A model generated the notes under the pieces. It made no database searches and was not told where the DNA came from. It worked only from the letters and a program-made list of their open reading frames with translations. Of a stretch of DNA of 64,000 bases, positions 22,927 to 34,833 are shown piece after piece. A program made the translations under genes and the position numbers. The DNA comes from Ambrosia x helenae (taxonomy: Eukaryota; Streptophyta; Magnoliopsida; Asterales; Asteraceae), in the NCBI GenBank assembly GCA_030844895.1, contig CM061234.1, forward strand, positions 9,703,173 through 9,767,172, read 5' to 3'. Positions within the stretch are counted from its first letter, which is position 1. Each line of letters starts with the position of its first letter.

Positions 22927-25512
22927 TGTAACACCCCAACCGATGGCGGAAACATCGAGGTGTCACGTAGTGACGATTGCTCAATAGCTCATGGTACTAA
23001 CGTGTAAATTTGAATACATTGATTAAATAGTTTATTACATTGAAATGAAATACAACGATACAATGATTCTAAAGCATCAAGTCTAACTAAAATACAATGA
23101 AATCAAAGCTTAATTATAAATCCAAAAGCTTAAAAGAAGCGTCTCAAAGTAACCTGAAACATGTACGAAAATAGTATATGTCAATACAAAAATGTATTGG
23201 GGAGCATACCCTGTTTTGAATACATATAGTAGAAAAAAATGTTTCGCAATTCACGTGTTATACTGTCTATAATTTAGTGTTCAAGCTGTGTACAAATGCT
23301 ACCCAAAATCAAACCTTTGTTTAATGAATCAAGAGTCACACATATATATAGTATTCGCTCATAGTAGGCGATGAATAATCGTTCACACATAACAATAATT
23401 AAGTACTATTTATTGCTATGCTAGGCCGCAGAACGGTTAATGATTCAGGTCATAAGTACACACTATCAGCGAATCAACAAGTAAAACACATACAAGAATT
23501 GCGATTGTGAATATATGATAAACCATGATTAAGTGAGTGAAGTAATAAGCGTACATGAGTCACCCCAAAAGTGTAAAACATGAAAAAGGGGAAAGATATA
23601 CTCACAGTTTGCGAAAGCGATCAAAATCCAACTTAAGCGGTCGTGAGCTAAGTAATGGGAATTCCGAGGAATTCAACCTATAATGTGTAAGAATACTAAT
23701 AAGGAAGTGTCTAAAAAGTCTAAGGTAACTAGGGTCTAAGGCATTAGGGTTTGCTAAGTCGATTTGGGGAATTAGAGTTTTATGATAAATTGCATTAATG
23801 TAAAAGTTGTATGTCAAAAATAATATATCAAAGTTTGTAAATGTGGTTTAGGTAATATTATTATTACCATTTGAATATTTAGATGTAAATATATTTGAAT
23901 AATTAAGGCAAAATCATTTAGTTAATTACTTTAACTAATTATTGTAAATAATTACGATAATCATAAATATTAAAAAATAAAAAATTTATGAGTTACACGA
24001 TGATCCGAAAAATAATAATTAAGACTTTCCAACATAAGAAATATTTCTATTTTATAAGAAAAGTATTTATAAAATAGATGTTGTAATAGTATAAATAAAT
24101 AAACGTTTAATTATGTCGTAATTGATAAATAATACTAATAATACAAGACATGATCCAAAAATGCTATTTTTATTGAAAATGGATACTTTCTGATGTATAT
24201 TAATGAAAATAATTTTCCCATAATTTTTATAAACTTATATATATTTAAAACTGATTAATGAGATTAAATCATGTTTAAATGATTAAAAAATAGGAAAATT
24301 AATAAAAAATAAATGTTTTCTGGACCAAATATTTTTATTTCAGTTCATAATAATTAGAAATAAATTCCCAAAAAGTTTGAGATAAAAATCATTAAAAATG
24401 AATTTTTAATCAATTAAATACGATTAAAACAATTAAATTCAATAAAAATATAAAAATAAGACATTTTCCAGAAAATAAAAGTATGATAATTTTCTTTAGG
24501 GTCTCAAGATGCTACACCTAAATTTTTATAATTTTTGGGCAAAAGATGGATTTATTATGAATATTTTAAGATATCAAGGTATTTATATATAAATATTATA
24601 TATAAACAAACTAAAAAATAAAATAAAAATAAAAATAAATGATCAAACCCGCCATGAAGGGGGTTCGAACCTGTGTCTGCACAACAGCAACACAATGCTG
24701 TGACCACTACTCCACAACCATATTTGTGATTTTATTTGAAAGATTAAACATTTATATAAAATGCTAGTCTCATCTTCTTCCCCAATTCTAACTCAAGAAC
24801 CTTAACCCTAACCTAGATTCAATAAACCCAATACAAGCATGATAACAAATCTGTAATAAGGGGATTTTGTAAAGGATGATCTAACTAACAAAGTGGCACA
24901 AACGAATTGGACTTACTAAGCTTATCACGCTCGAAAATGGGGCTGCAAACATCGGTCATATATGTTTCAATTCAGAGGCTTTCTTAACTGATTTTCACGT
25001 GTTTTTTAGTGGGTTTGCAAAGGGAATCGGTGCAGAAACGTAAATGCGAGTTCAAATTATATAATAGACGAATGAAACGAGCGTTTTGAACCCGTCTTTA
25101 AATCCGATCGGTTATAACACTAACCAAAATTAAACACGTTTTAAAGCTAAGCTATATACGTTATAAACGCTTTAATCAGTTACGAATGATGAAGAATAAT
25201 GATTAGAGCAATAATATCGAGTTTAAAGATGAATTTAGTGGGTTTTTTTAGGATTGCCGGAATTAGATTCCGGTGGCCGGAAAACCGTAGGTGGAGGGAG
25301 ACCAGGTCTAATTTTTTTAAACTTTCATGTTTTGGCAAAAGAGGTCCCTCAAGGTTAACTGAGTTAGTTTATTGTATAACTAGGTTAATTTTTCCTTTAT
25401 AAAGACTTAACCAAGTTAACTATATTTAACTTTTAAAACTCTAAACTTTTATAAAACTTGAGAAGGGCTATTATTGTCAGTTAAATGGAAGACGAGGGTG
25501 ACGGATGTCACA
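22927..25512 (-). repeat. Left (3') LTR of element B
   Basis: It is 2586 bp, from TGTAACACCCC to ATGTCACA. Positions 22927-24820 align with 28197-29059 plus 30079-31109, exactly 1894 bases each, with about a dozen substitutions by eye. No genes are visible; small open frames are chance. Confidence 0.85.
24648..24722 (-). repeat. tRNA-like segment inside LTR B
   Basis: Read on the minus strand, GTGGAGTAGTGGTCACAG (A-box-like) is followed some 30 bases later by GGTTCGAACCC (a perfect B box). The same segment is in the right LTR at about 30936-31010. It may be a SINE head or a tRNA relic that became part of the LTR. Confidence 0.45.
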
Positions 25513-28196
25513 GTCTCCCCTACTTTAGAAAATTTCGTCTCGAAATTTCTTTCAAGTCAAGTAGATTTTTTTTTTAAAAAATTCATCATTTGTGTTTCGT
25601 CAAACTTTAAAAATAGTTGTCTAATACCCAAAAAAAAAAAAATTAAAATCCTTGGTAGTTGACCCGCGGTTAGGAAGTTGAGAGTTTAAATGAGAAAAGC
25701 TCTGGGAAATGTGTAACTAGTGAAGGCAGAGGTACTAATGAAGTAGTCTCCCCTACTTTAGAAAGGTTTCTGACTAAAGTTTTTTATTAGAGTATGCAGC
25801 AAGTATCCAAATAATCGAGTGTCTAAGAGTATACAAGGTTCGTGTTTTCTGTAGAGGTGGTAAAAAAGGAAGGCTCCAACAATACTAATTGAAGCTTATG
25901 TAAAATGTTCTTATTGAAAGGCTAGCTATTAATCAACGATCTAATGCAAAGGTAGTAATGGGTAGGTTCTTGGTCAAACTCCTAGTCCGTTCCCGTAGTA
26001 TCGTTTATGCTTATATATAGGGTGTACCGCAGCTAACCCACCACACTCACGATACTTTGGACTCGTACTGATTGTTTACCAATAGCCTAAATAGAATTAC
26101 ACACCACCCTCGTGTACCTGTAAGCCCATGATTGCGTTCCGGACCGTAATCATCGATTTACCTTACACTAGGGTGTTATGCTTTTCCATAACCCTATCCT
26201 AAGTAATACCAGGAACAAATGCGTGCAATCAAGATATGCTAAGTAATTGATACTGCAATGAAACAATGACATGGTTAGAGATCCTTCCCTTTCGGGTTTA
26301 CCCTTTAACCGTAATGAGAGTAACATGTAAGTAATAGACATGGTTAGAGGTTCTTCCCTTTCGGGTTCACCCTTAACCGGTAACTTCTGTTCACATCGTT
26401 GGCTCGAAACACCCGTATTGATAGACTCTGAGGTTTACACCGTTCCCCTCGGATTGAAGAAATACTCTAATCCGAGTCGTACGTGGGCACCGGCTTAGAT
26501 CTCATACGAGTTATCAACTAGTATGTTCGTTGGCCATGATGATGAACAAAATAATGTAAAGTATAACAGGGTTTTGCTCAAAACAGGAAAGAAAATATGC
26601 ATACCAAATATGCGTTCAAGTAAGTATATAAGTATAGCATAAAATTCCGACTGAAAGAATAGTATAACATAAATTGAGTAAATCGCACAATTGCACAAAA
26701 TGAAAGTAAACGAGTTGTATTAATGCAAATAGTCAATGTGAAAATAGTCACAAATAACGTGTTAGAAATAACTATGAATAAAAATGGTGCAAGAATAAAA
26801 TAATGAAATTTACGGCAAATGAATGTGCACGGAACGGGTGTATAGCCTACTGGCATGTGAGTTAAAATCTAGTAATTTTACATACATGCGTTATACTATA
26901 AAAGGCATTTAACAACATTCTGATAAAAAGATATGTCCATTGTTTTGTTATACCAAAAGTTTTGCAACTGAAAGAGTATAAGTGTAAAGGTAAATTTTCG
27001 CAGTTTACTCGACTTTGTGATATTGTTGAAATAATAGTAGTGATGCATGAGAATAAATTTTTAGAAATCAAAGTGTGTTTTAGATTCAAAACAGGTTTAT
27101 TTGCAAAATCTTCGTAAATACACATTTTCATGTGTTTACGAGAAGTCGGGTTTGAAAAATATTATAAGGCTTATTATTAGTTGCAAATTTCTCCCAAAAA
27201 CATATATTGGATACGTCATATGAAAACAAAAAGGTTTATATTTGACCTTTAAAATATGCAATACAAGTTTGTAAAATGCAAAATGAAACCATTTCATGAA
27301 ATATGTGTAAATCTAATGTGTTTTAAAAGACCAAGATTTAAGATGACGTGAATGATGAGATTAACGTATGTATTAAATTACCAATATTTAAGAAAATTCA
27401 TAATTTATCATTTGAGTCTTCAAATGATGAACAAAACATAAATATCAATATTATAAAACATTGAGATTGTTTCCATAGGAAACTTTTGACTAACTAAAGT
27501 AATTGAAATGTTATAAGTGACTTGTGGGGGCGTACTTTAGCCTATAAGTGAATGCTCATCCCGAGAGTTCCCAGGTCGGCATACGGGTCCCTCGTCTGAT
27601 TGGGATTTATGCGAAATGCCAGGCCCAGACAGAAAACTCAGGATACAGGCGCTCACCCTTCCAGATTGCACGTGCCCCATCACTAGTGACTTCCAAAACT
27701 TTAGTGAGATTAAAAACGAGATGCAGAAATAGATCCTTGAGATGTGGATTTCACTCCTAACTCAAAGATGTATTTCAAAATTTGAAAACTATTGCGGAAT
27801 GAAACCAATCACTAAGTTAAGGATATCACTCCCAGCTTAGCGGTTAAGTTTCTTTTTGAAGGAAAAATATCCTCTGAGGTGTGGATGTCACTCCTATCTC
27901 AAAGATATATTCCTAAGATAAATAACATATAGAGGTGTGAAACTAATCACCAAGGTATGGATACCACTCCTAACTTGATGATATCGTTTCGTTTGTGAAA
28001 TACGAGTGTCTTCTTCTCCAATCCAAAATATCAAAAGAATAACGAGAAAGAATCATAGCGAAAATATCTTGAAAGAAAATATAAGAATAAAGAGAAATAT
28101 ACACGAGAGGACTCGTGAAAGTAAGCTTAGTTATAGACTAGGCTAAAAGGCATTCTAATAACCTAATTCCCTATAACCATGGCTCTGATACCAATC
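25513..28196 (-). other. Interior of element B without coding capacity
   Basis: There are no retrotransposon protein motifs in any frame. Seen instead: two copies of TCTCCCCTACTTTAGAAA (25514 and about 25749); a repeated GGTTAGAG.TCCTTCCCTTTCGGGTT segment near 26275 and 26343; and several copies of a GTGTGGATGTCACTCCTA-like unit between 27700 and 27980. The primer site is at 28181-28193. Confidence 0.6.
28181..28193 (-). other. tRNA-Met primer binding site of element B
   Basis: The plus strand reads GGCTCTGATACCA, the complement of TGGTATCAGAGCC, three bases from the LTR end. This is the usual primer site of plant Ty3/gypsy chromoviruses. Confidence 0.85.
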
Positions 28197-29059
28197 TGTA
28201 ACACCCCAACCAATGGCGGAAACATCGAGGTGTCACGTAGTGACGATTGCTCAATAGCTCATGGTACTAACGTGTAAATTTGAATACATTGATTAAATAG
28301 TTTATTACATTGAAATGAAATACAACGATACAATGATTCTAAAGCATCAAGTCTAACTAAAATACAATGAAATCAAAGCTTAATTATAAATCCAAAAGCT
28401 TAAAAGAAGCGTCTCAAAATAACCTGAAACATGTACGAAAATAGTATATGTCAATACAAAAATGTATTGGTGAGCATACCCTGTTTTGAATACATATAGT
28501 AGAAAAAAATGTTTCGCAATTCACGTGTTATACTGTCTACAATTTAGTGTTCAAGCTGTGTACAAATGCTACCCAAAATCAAACCTTTGTTTAATGAATC
28601 AAGAGTCACACATATATATAGTATTCACTTATAGTAGGCGATGAATAATCGTTCACACATAACAATAATTAAGTACTATTTATTGCTATGCTAGGCTGCA
28701 GAACGGTTAATGATTCAGGTCATAAGTACACACTATCAGCGAATCAACAAGTAAAACACATACAAGAATTGCGATTGTGAATATATGATAAACCATGATT
28801 AAGTGAGTGAAGTAATAAGCGTACATGAGTCACCCCAAAAGTGTAAAACATGAAAAAGGGGAAAGATATACTCACAGTTTGCGAAAGCGATCAAAATCCA
28901 ACTTAAGCGGTCGTGAGCTAAGTAATGGGAATTCCGAGGAATTCAACCTATAATGTGTAAGAATACTAATAAGGAAGTGTCTAAAAAGTCTAAGGTAACT
29001 AGGGTCTAAGGCATTAGGGTTTGCTAAGTCGATTTAGGGAATTAGAGTTTTATGATAAA

Positions 29060-30078
29060 CTAAAAGAATTCAACCCGCGCGTTGCGCGGGGACGTGGCGG
29101 ATAGCGTATCAACATTGCTTCAGTTTACGTTGAAATTGATCGATTTTAAACGCGTAAAGTTATGGGTTATACTATGATTCTATTTACCCATCTCTGTTTC
29201 GCTCAGTCACTCAGCCTCCTATGAACCAACTTGGCTTATACTCTCTGTTTGCCCAAGAGAAATGAAAGCATCGTGATTTTTCATAGATGAGAAACCTCAA
29301 CTACTTGTCTACTCCTAACCTATAATTTCACCAATCTGGACAATAGAAAACCTAATGAAGTGCACCAACGTAAGGTAATCAAACAACAAAAATTAAACCC
29401 AAATCCAACTATGTATCAACATGTAATAAACTTCCAAATAATTAAAATAGTATGACGCAAATCCATAGCAATCTTCAAGGAGTTAAAGTCAAAAGCAGGA
29501 TTGAAATCAAATAGGAAATAACAAAATTAGCAAACAGCCTAAATGTTTAGACTTGGTGGATGATACTCACCCTATAATCTCATCTCCAATACAACTGATC
29601 TTGTAGGAAGTAGCACATACAAGTTGAACGATGCTTGCAAGAACCTCATCGGACCCACCACTCTAGAGCGTAAACACTTCCACATCGTCAGTACTTAACC
29701 GACAACCACAACGTCACAAAGAACCGTATCGGTCCATATTTCCTGACACCGGCTTTCGATATCCGTCGCAAACACCTGCAACCCATTATCATCATCTTCA
29801 CCATGGTTGGAGACATTGAAAGGCTAGCTGGTATGATCGAAAGACGCCGACTTTATTTGTCATCGGAGCACACCCGTGGCTCCGCCGGGCTTCGTAGGTG
29901 GCTCAACCTTTATTTGTCATATAGAAAGGTTTTGATGAAAGCTTTAATGGGAGGTAAAAGAAGGAAGTGGTTGGTAGGCGGTGTACAATCAAAAGATAAA
30001 TGAAAACGTTGGTGGCACAAATACAAATGAGGGAAGAAGACTATTGCGCCGACCGATGGAAATTAATATATATAGTAA
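29060..30078 (-). mobile_element. Non-autonomous Helitron in B's right LTR
   Basis: Comparison with the left LTR shows an exact 1019-bp insertion between A and T, with no target duplication. Read on the minus strand it starts TTACTATATATATTAATTTC and ends with the hairpin CCCGCGC, AAC, GCGCGGG, eleven bases, then TTAG followed by T. Hairpin, AT-rich start and A|T target are Helitron features; the usual TC start and CTAG end each differ by one base. No Rep/helicase is present. A 66-codon open frame at 29803-30003 has no known motif. Confidence 0.8.
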
Positions 30079-31109
30079 TTGCATTAATGTAAAAGTTGTA
30101 TGTCAAAAATAATATATCAAAGTTTGTAAATGTGGTTTAGGTAATATTATTATTACCATTTGAATATTTAGATGTAAATATATTTGAATAATTAAGGCAA
30201 AATCATTTAGTTAATTACTTTAACTAATTATTGTAAATAATTACGATAATCATAAATATTAAAAAATAAAAAATTTATGAGTTACACGATGATCCGAAAA
30301 ATAATAATTAAGACTTTCCAACATAAGAAATATTTCTATTTTATAAGAAAAGTATTTATAAAATAGATGTTGTAATAGTATAAATAAATAAACGTTTAAT
30401 TATGTCGTAATTGATAAATAATACTAATAATACAAGACATGATCCAAAAATGCTATTTTTATTGAAAATGAATACTTTCTGATGTATATTAATGAAAATA
30501 ATTTTCCCATAATTTTTATAAACTTATATATATTTAAAACTGATTAATGAGATTAAATCATGTTTAAATGATTAAAAAATAGGAAAATTAATAAAAAATA
30601 AATGTTTTCTGGACCAAATATTTTTATTTCAGTTCATAATAATTAGAAATAAATTCCCAAAAAGTTTGAGATAAAAATCATTAAAAATGAATTTTTAATC
30701 AATTAAATACGATTGAAACAATTAAATTCAATAAAAATATAAAAATAAGACATTTTCCAGAAAATAAAAGTATGATAATTTTCTTTAGGGTCTCAAGATG
30801 CTACACCTAAATTTTTATAATTTTTGGGCAAAAGATGGATTTATTATGAATATTTTAAGATATCAAGGTATTTATATATAAATATTATATATAAACAAAC
30901 TAAAAAATAAAATAAAAATAAAAATAAATGATCAAACCCGCCATGGAGGGGGTTCGAACCTGTGTCTGCACAACAGCAACACAATGCTGTGACCACTACT
31001 CCACAACCATATTTGTGATTTTATTTGAAAGATTAAACATTTATATAAAATGCTAGTCTCATCTTCTTCCCCAATTCTAACTCAAGAACCCTAACCCTAA
31101 CCTAGATTC

Positions 31110-33734
31110 TGTCACACCCTCAAAATCCACTGGCGGAGTTTTACCGCGAGGCGCATGACAAACCAGGATCCAAACCAACGATCACAATAAACAAGTCTAA
31201 ATGAATATAATGCAATTTCAAAACATAGTTTAAAATTCCCGTTTACAGCGGAAGCTTATTCAAAACAGTATCTCAAAAGTAAACCAATTGTTCAACATAT
31301 GAAAACCATGCGACTCTAACTAGACGCCGTGCAGACGTGTGCGCCCTAGTTCCATTGTGCTACCTTAGCGACCTGAGAAAACATGTAAAAGTTTACGTCA
31401 GCACAAAAATGCTGGTGAGTTTACAGGTTTTGTATCCAAGTACCAAGTCCACCTGTCCATACTATAATAATCGAAAACCAGTATACGCTAGCTAGGCGTA
31501 CGTTTTGTTACTACCACGATTGGAAAACCATTACTAACGCGAATACCAAAAGTATGCCCGATGTATGTTCCTGTTGTTCCTGTTGTTCCTGTTTGAGACA
31601 ATATGCACTCGCCCGGCCCTCCAAGCCGACGAGCGGGGTTGGTCACTCCCAATAGCGCTATTCACATTTCCCCGTTGTGCAAACCCGCACATTCATGGTT
31701 CCCCCCGGGACTTCCAAAGATCGTGTAGTACACAATAGAAACCCATAGTATGACAGTAGTTACCAAATAATCGTTTTAACACATGTTTTCTCCCCCGAAA
31801 ATATGAAACCAGTTTAAAAGAGGGGCCGTAAACTCACCTTAACGTGCAAGCAAAGAATCCGAACAGCAAGCAATATATGCTACCGACACCCTAATAACAG
31901 TGTCGCTTAGTGAGTATAGGCGTAATATCATTACCCATATAACTCGTTTGTCCAAGGCGTTTTAAATGTTCAAAAGTGTGTATGCGACGCCTAGTGATTC
32001 TACATGCAATAGTAAACCCTACGGACCCGTTGGTGAATACGTTGGTTACAATTAGTTTCTACATTCCGTATGTGTCTCAGACAAGTGTACTTCAGTTTCA
32101 TGTCAATTCCATACCACCTAAGACCTCAATTAATCACAGAAGCACATAATACACAATCTGTGTTTTCAGGACAGATTGTGCGCCATCAAAACTAATTTAT
32201 TTAAAATAGCAAACCAGTGAGTTAACCTCCCAAATTTTTACTGAATTTACTTTGGGATTCACTCGACAATACCTATTTTTGTTTTGTCTCAATTCCAAAC
32301 ACAAAAATTATGAAAATTCGTACAACACAGCTATGTCCAGAAAATCTCCTCAACAGGTCAGTTTAGTAGGAAAATTCTTAAAAATTGTGTATTCATCCAA
32401 ACGAGATGAATCCACTTGGAAAAGCTCTATTTTTCCAGTATTGACCTACTGTAAAAATTTCATAATCTAATTCCTTGTAAATCTCAAGTTATGACCATTT
32501 AAAGTTAACCCAATTTACAAATCCGAAAATCTGATATGACCCCTAATCAATTAAAATTCCAAAAACGACTCAAACGACGTCCAAATTCGATGTTTTTGCC
32601 CATTATGAAAAGCTAAGACCTTGTACGTTACAATCATGCAAAGAATCGATCAAATCAATTGTTTTCAAGCCACGAAACAGACCCTACAAGTCGACTTTCA
32701 GAATCTGTCCAGATTCTGATCGTACAATATCATCAATTATATCAAACCCTAGTTGCATATTATCAATCAATAATACCTAATAATCATCATACAACTTTCC
32801 TAATACCTATTCCCATCAGATCCTATTATCAAACATGTCAAGATCAAAGCTTTTAAGATCAAAACACCAATAACTTGCGCAACAAGCATCCTATGATGTT
32901 ACTACGCGTTTATTAATAGGTTTAATCCGTTTAATCTTCAAAAAGACTCATGTTTTAATGTTTATTAAATCCAATCAGACCTGGACAAACTTGTTATAGG
33001 ATTTTTACAATAAAACATAAAGTAAAAAGCGTAAGAAATCATGAGTTATACCCTTAGCTCTTCAAATCAATCAATCGCGCGCCTTGGAGCCTCCCAATTG
33101 ATGATCTTAAGCCTTAGCAGGTGTTTTTGGAGTGAAATATTCGTGTGGGGCAGTAAGGGGGCGATTAGGGTTGAGTATGAGGGCTGCATGGGAGTTAAGG
33201 ATGTTTAAATACGAGTTTGAGGCGGTTTAAACCCGTCAGTGCCCTTCGAGCGGCCGCTCGGAGCCTGTGAGCGGCCGCTCACAGGTCCGGGTGGCGCGCT
33301 TTTGCCTCGTTTCGCCTCCCGACGCGTTATCCTTCGACGTTTTCGTTATTACGGACCGTAACAAGTGTAACCCCATGCGTTAAGACCCTAATCCACCTCA
33401 CGCTCCACTTTTAATAATTTTTATTAACGTGTTCGGTCTAGGTTCACATAATCACGTATGGTTTTCACATAAGTTTGTCAGATATCACCGAGACACATAA
33501 GTTTGTTATTCACCAACGTCCGAGGTTCACTAATCATGAAATCACATGTTAACTCACACAAGGAGTCAGAACCCGACCCACACAAGGAGTCAAAGCATCT
33601 CATAACCCGAGATAATGCTCGTATGTCCTATCTAGCTATCTAGATAACCCTCGTTAAGTATAATATACGCGTGACTCGCTAAGGTAGACTTTAATCTAGA
33701 CCATGTTGTTAACCAGAATTTGCCGGGTGTCACA
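31110..33734 (-). repeat. Left (3') LTR of element C
   Basis: It is 2625 bp, TGTCACACCC...GGGTGTCACA. It contains two perfect GC-rich palindromes around AGCGGCCGCT at 33247-33260 and 33265-33284. No gene is inside. Confidence 0.92.
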
Positions 33735-33899
33735 TCATCCCCACGTTAAAAGAATTTTCGTCCCGAAAATTGCACAAGTACCAAAAGGAATAACGAAGGA
33801 AACAACAAAAGATAGAAACCAAAAATAGAAACCAAAAAGAGAGATTTACCCGAGTTGTCACATCATCCCCACGTTAAAAGGAATCTCGCCCCGAGATTC
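33735..33899 (-). promoter_or_regulatory. Polypurine tract region of C, duplicated, with hairpins
   Basis: The string CATCATCCCCACGTTAAAAG occurs twice (about 33733 and 33861; the complement of a purine tract). Each copy is followed by a small hairpin: AATTTTCG, TCC, CGAAAATT (33753-33771), and GAATCTCG, CCC, CGAGATTC (33881-33899). The first purine tract adjoins the LTR and should prime plus-strand synthesis. Confidence 0.65.
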
Positions 33900-34833
33900 A
33901 TTCAGCTGCAGAAGAGACATATCTCGACTCGAACGCTTCCTTAGGAAAGAGATGAGGATATTTAGACTTCATCTGATCCTCCCGTTCCCAAGTATACTCT
34001 GGTCCCCGGTCCGAGTTCCACCGAACCTTAACGATACGAATCTTGCTGTGACGTAGGCTACGAATCTTGTAATCCAGAATCTCCACAGGTTCTTCCACAA
34101 TCCGAAGACGATCATCAACCTTGATCTCTTCCAGTGGAACGATGAGAGACTCGTCAGCCAGACACTTCTTCAAGTTTGACACGTGGAAGACGTTATGTAC
34201 GTTACCGAGCTCCGTCGGTAAATCAAGACGATATGCCACCGGTCCAATCCGTTCCAGGATCGTAAATGGTCCGACATACCGTGGATTGAGTTTGCCACGC
34301 TTCCCAAAGCGTATGACGCCCTTCCACGGTGAGACTTTTAGAAGTACCTTGTCATTGACTTGGAATTCCAGTGGTTTGCGACGCTGATCAGCATAACTCT
34401 TTTGCCGGTCCCGTGCCGCCGCCAACCGATTTCGAATCTGTACGATCTTTTCCGAAGTTTCGTACACTAGTTCAGGCCCAGTGAGTTGACTCTCACCCAC
34501 TTCAGCCCAGCAAAGAGGAGAACGGCATTTCCGTCCGTACAGTGCCTCGAACGGAGCCGCCTTGATGCTCGTGTGATAACTGTTATTGTACGAGAATTCT
34601 ACCAACGGTAGATGAGCTTCCCAACCCTTGCCAAAATCGATCACACATGCCCGCAGCATGTCTTCTAAAGTTTGAATCGTACGCTCACTCTGACCGTCAG
34701 TCTGTGGGTGATAAGCCGTGCTCATGTCTAGTTGGGTACCCAAAGCCTTGTGCAAAGACTTCCAGAAGTGAGAAGTGAAATGGGAGTCACGATCCGAGAT
34801 AATAGAAACTGGTACCCCCGTGCTTAGAAACAA
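33898..34833 (-). CDS. Element C pol, integrase C-terminal part with chromodomain-like end
   Basis: A frame of 311 codons begins in the integrase core. ISDRDSHF carries the second catalytic Asp, and GQSERTIQTLEDMLR carries the catalytic Glu. It continues through the GPFTILERIGPVAYRL segment common in Ty3/gypsy integrases. It ends with an ILDYKIRSLRHSKIRIVKVRW...YTWEREDQM block of chromodomain type, which targets chromoviruses to chromatin. Its in-frame ATG is probably not a real start: the frame continues the upstream pol frame after a one-base break in the five-base C-run at 34815-34819. It overlaps that frame by 47 bases. Confidence 0.85.
   Translation of the reverse strand: MFLSTGVPVSIISDRDSHFTSHFWKSLHKALGTQLDMSTAYHPQTDGQSERTIQTLEDMLRACVIDFGKGWEAHLPLVEFSYNNSYHTSIKAAPFEALYGRKCRSPLCWAEVGESQLTGPELVYETSEKIVQIRNRLAAARDRQKSYADQRRKPLEFQVNDKVLLKVSPWKGVIRFGKRGKLNPRYVGPFTILERIGPVAYRLDLPTELGNVHNVFHVSNLKKCLADESLIVPLEEIKVDDRLRIVEEPVEILDYKIRSLRHSKIRIVKVRWNSDRGPEYTWEREDQMKSKYPHLFPKEAFESRYVSSAAE

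Noticed and set aside
32252..32856. Small open frames repeated at 40238-40841
   Set aside because: Identical because they lie in the two LTRs of C; no motif, and a one-base gap changes their length.
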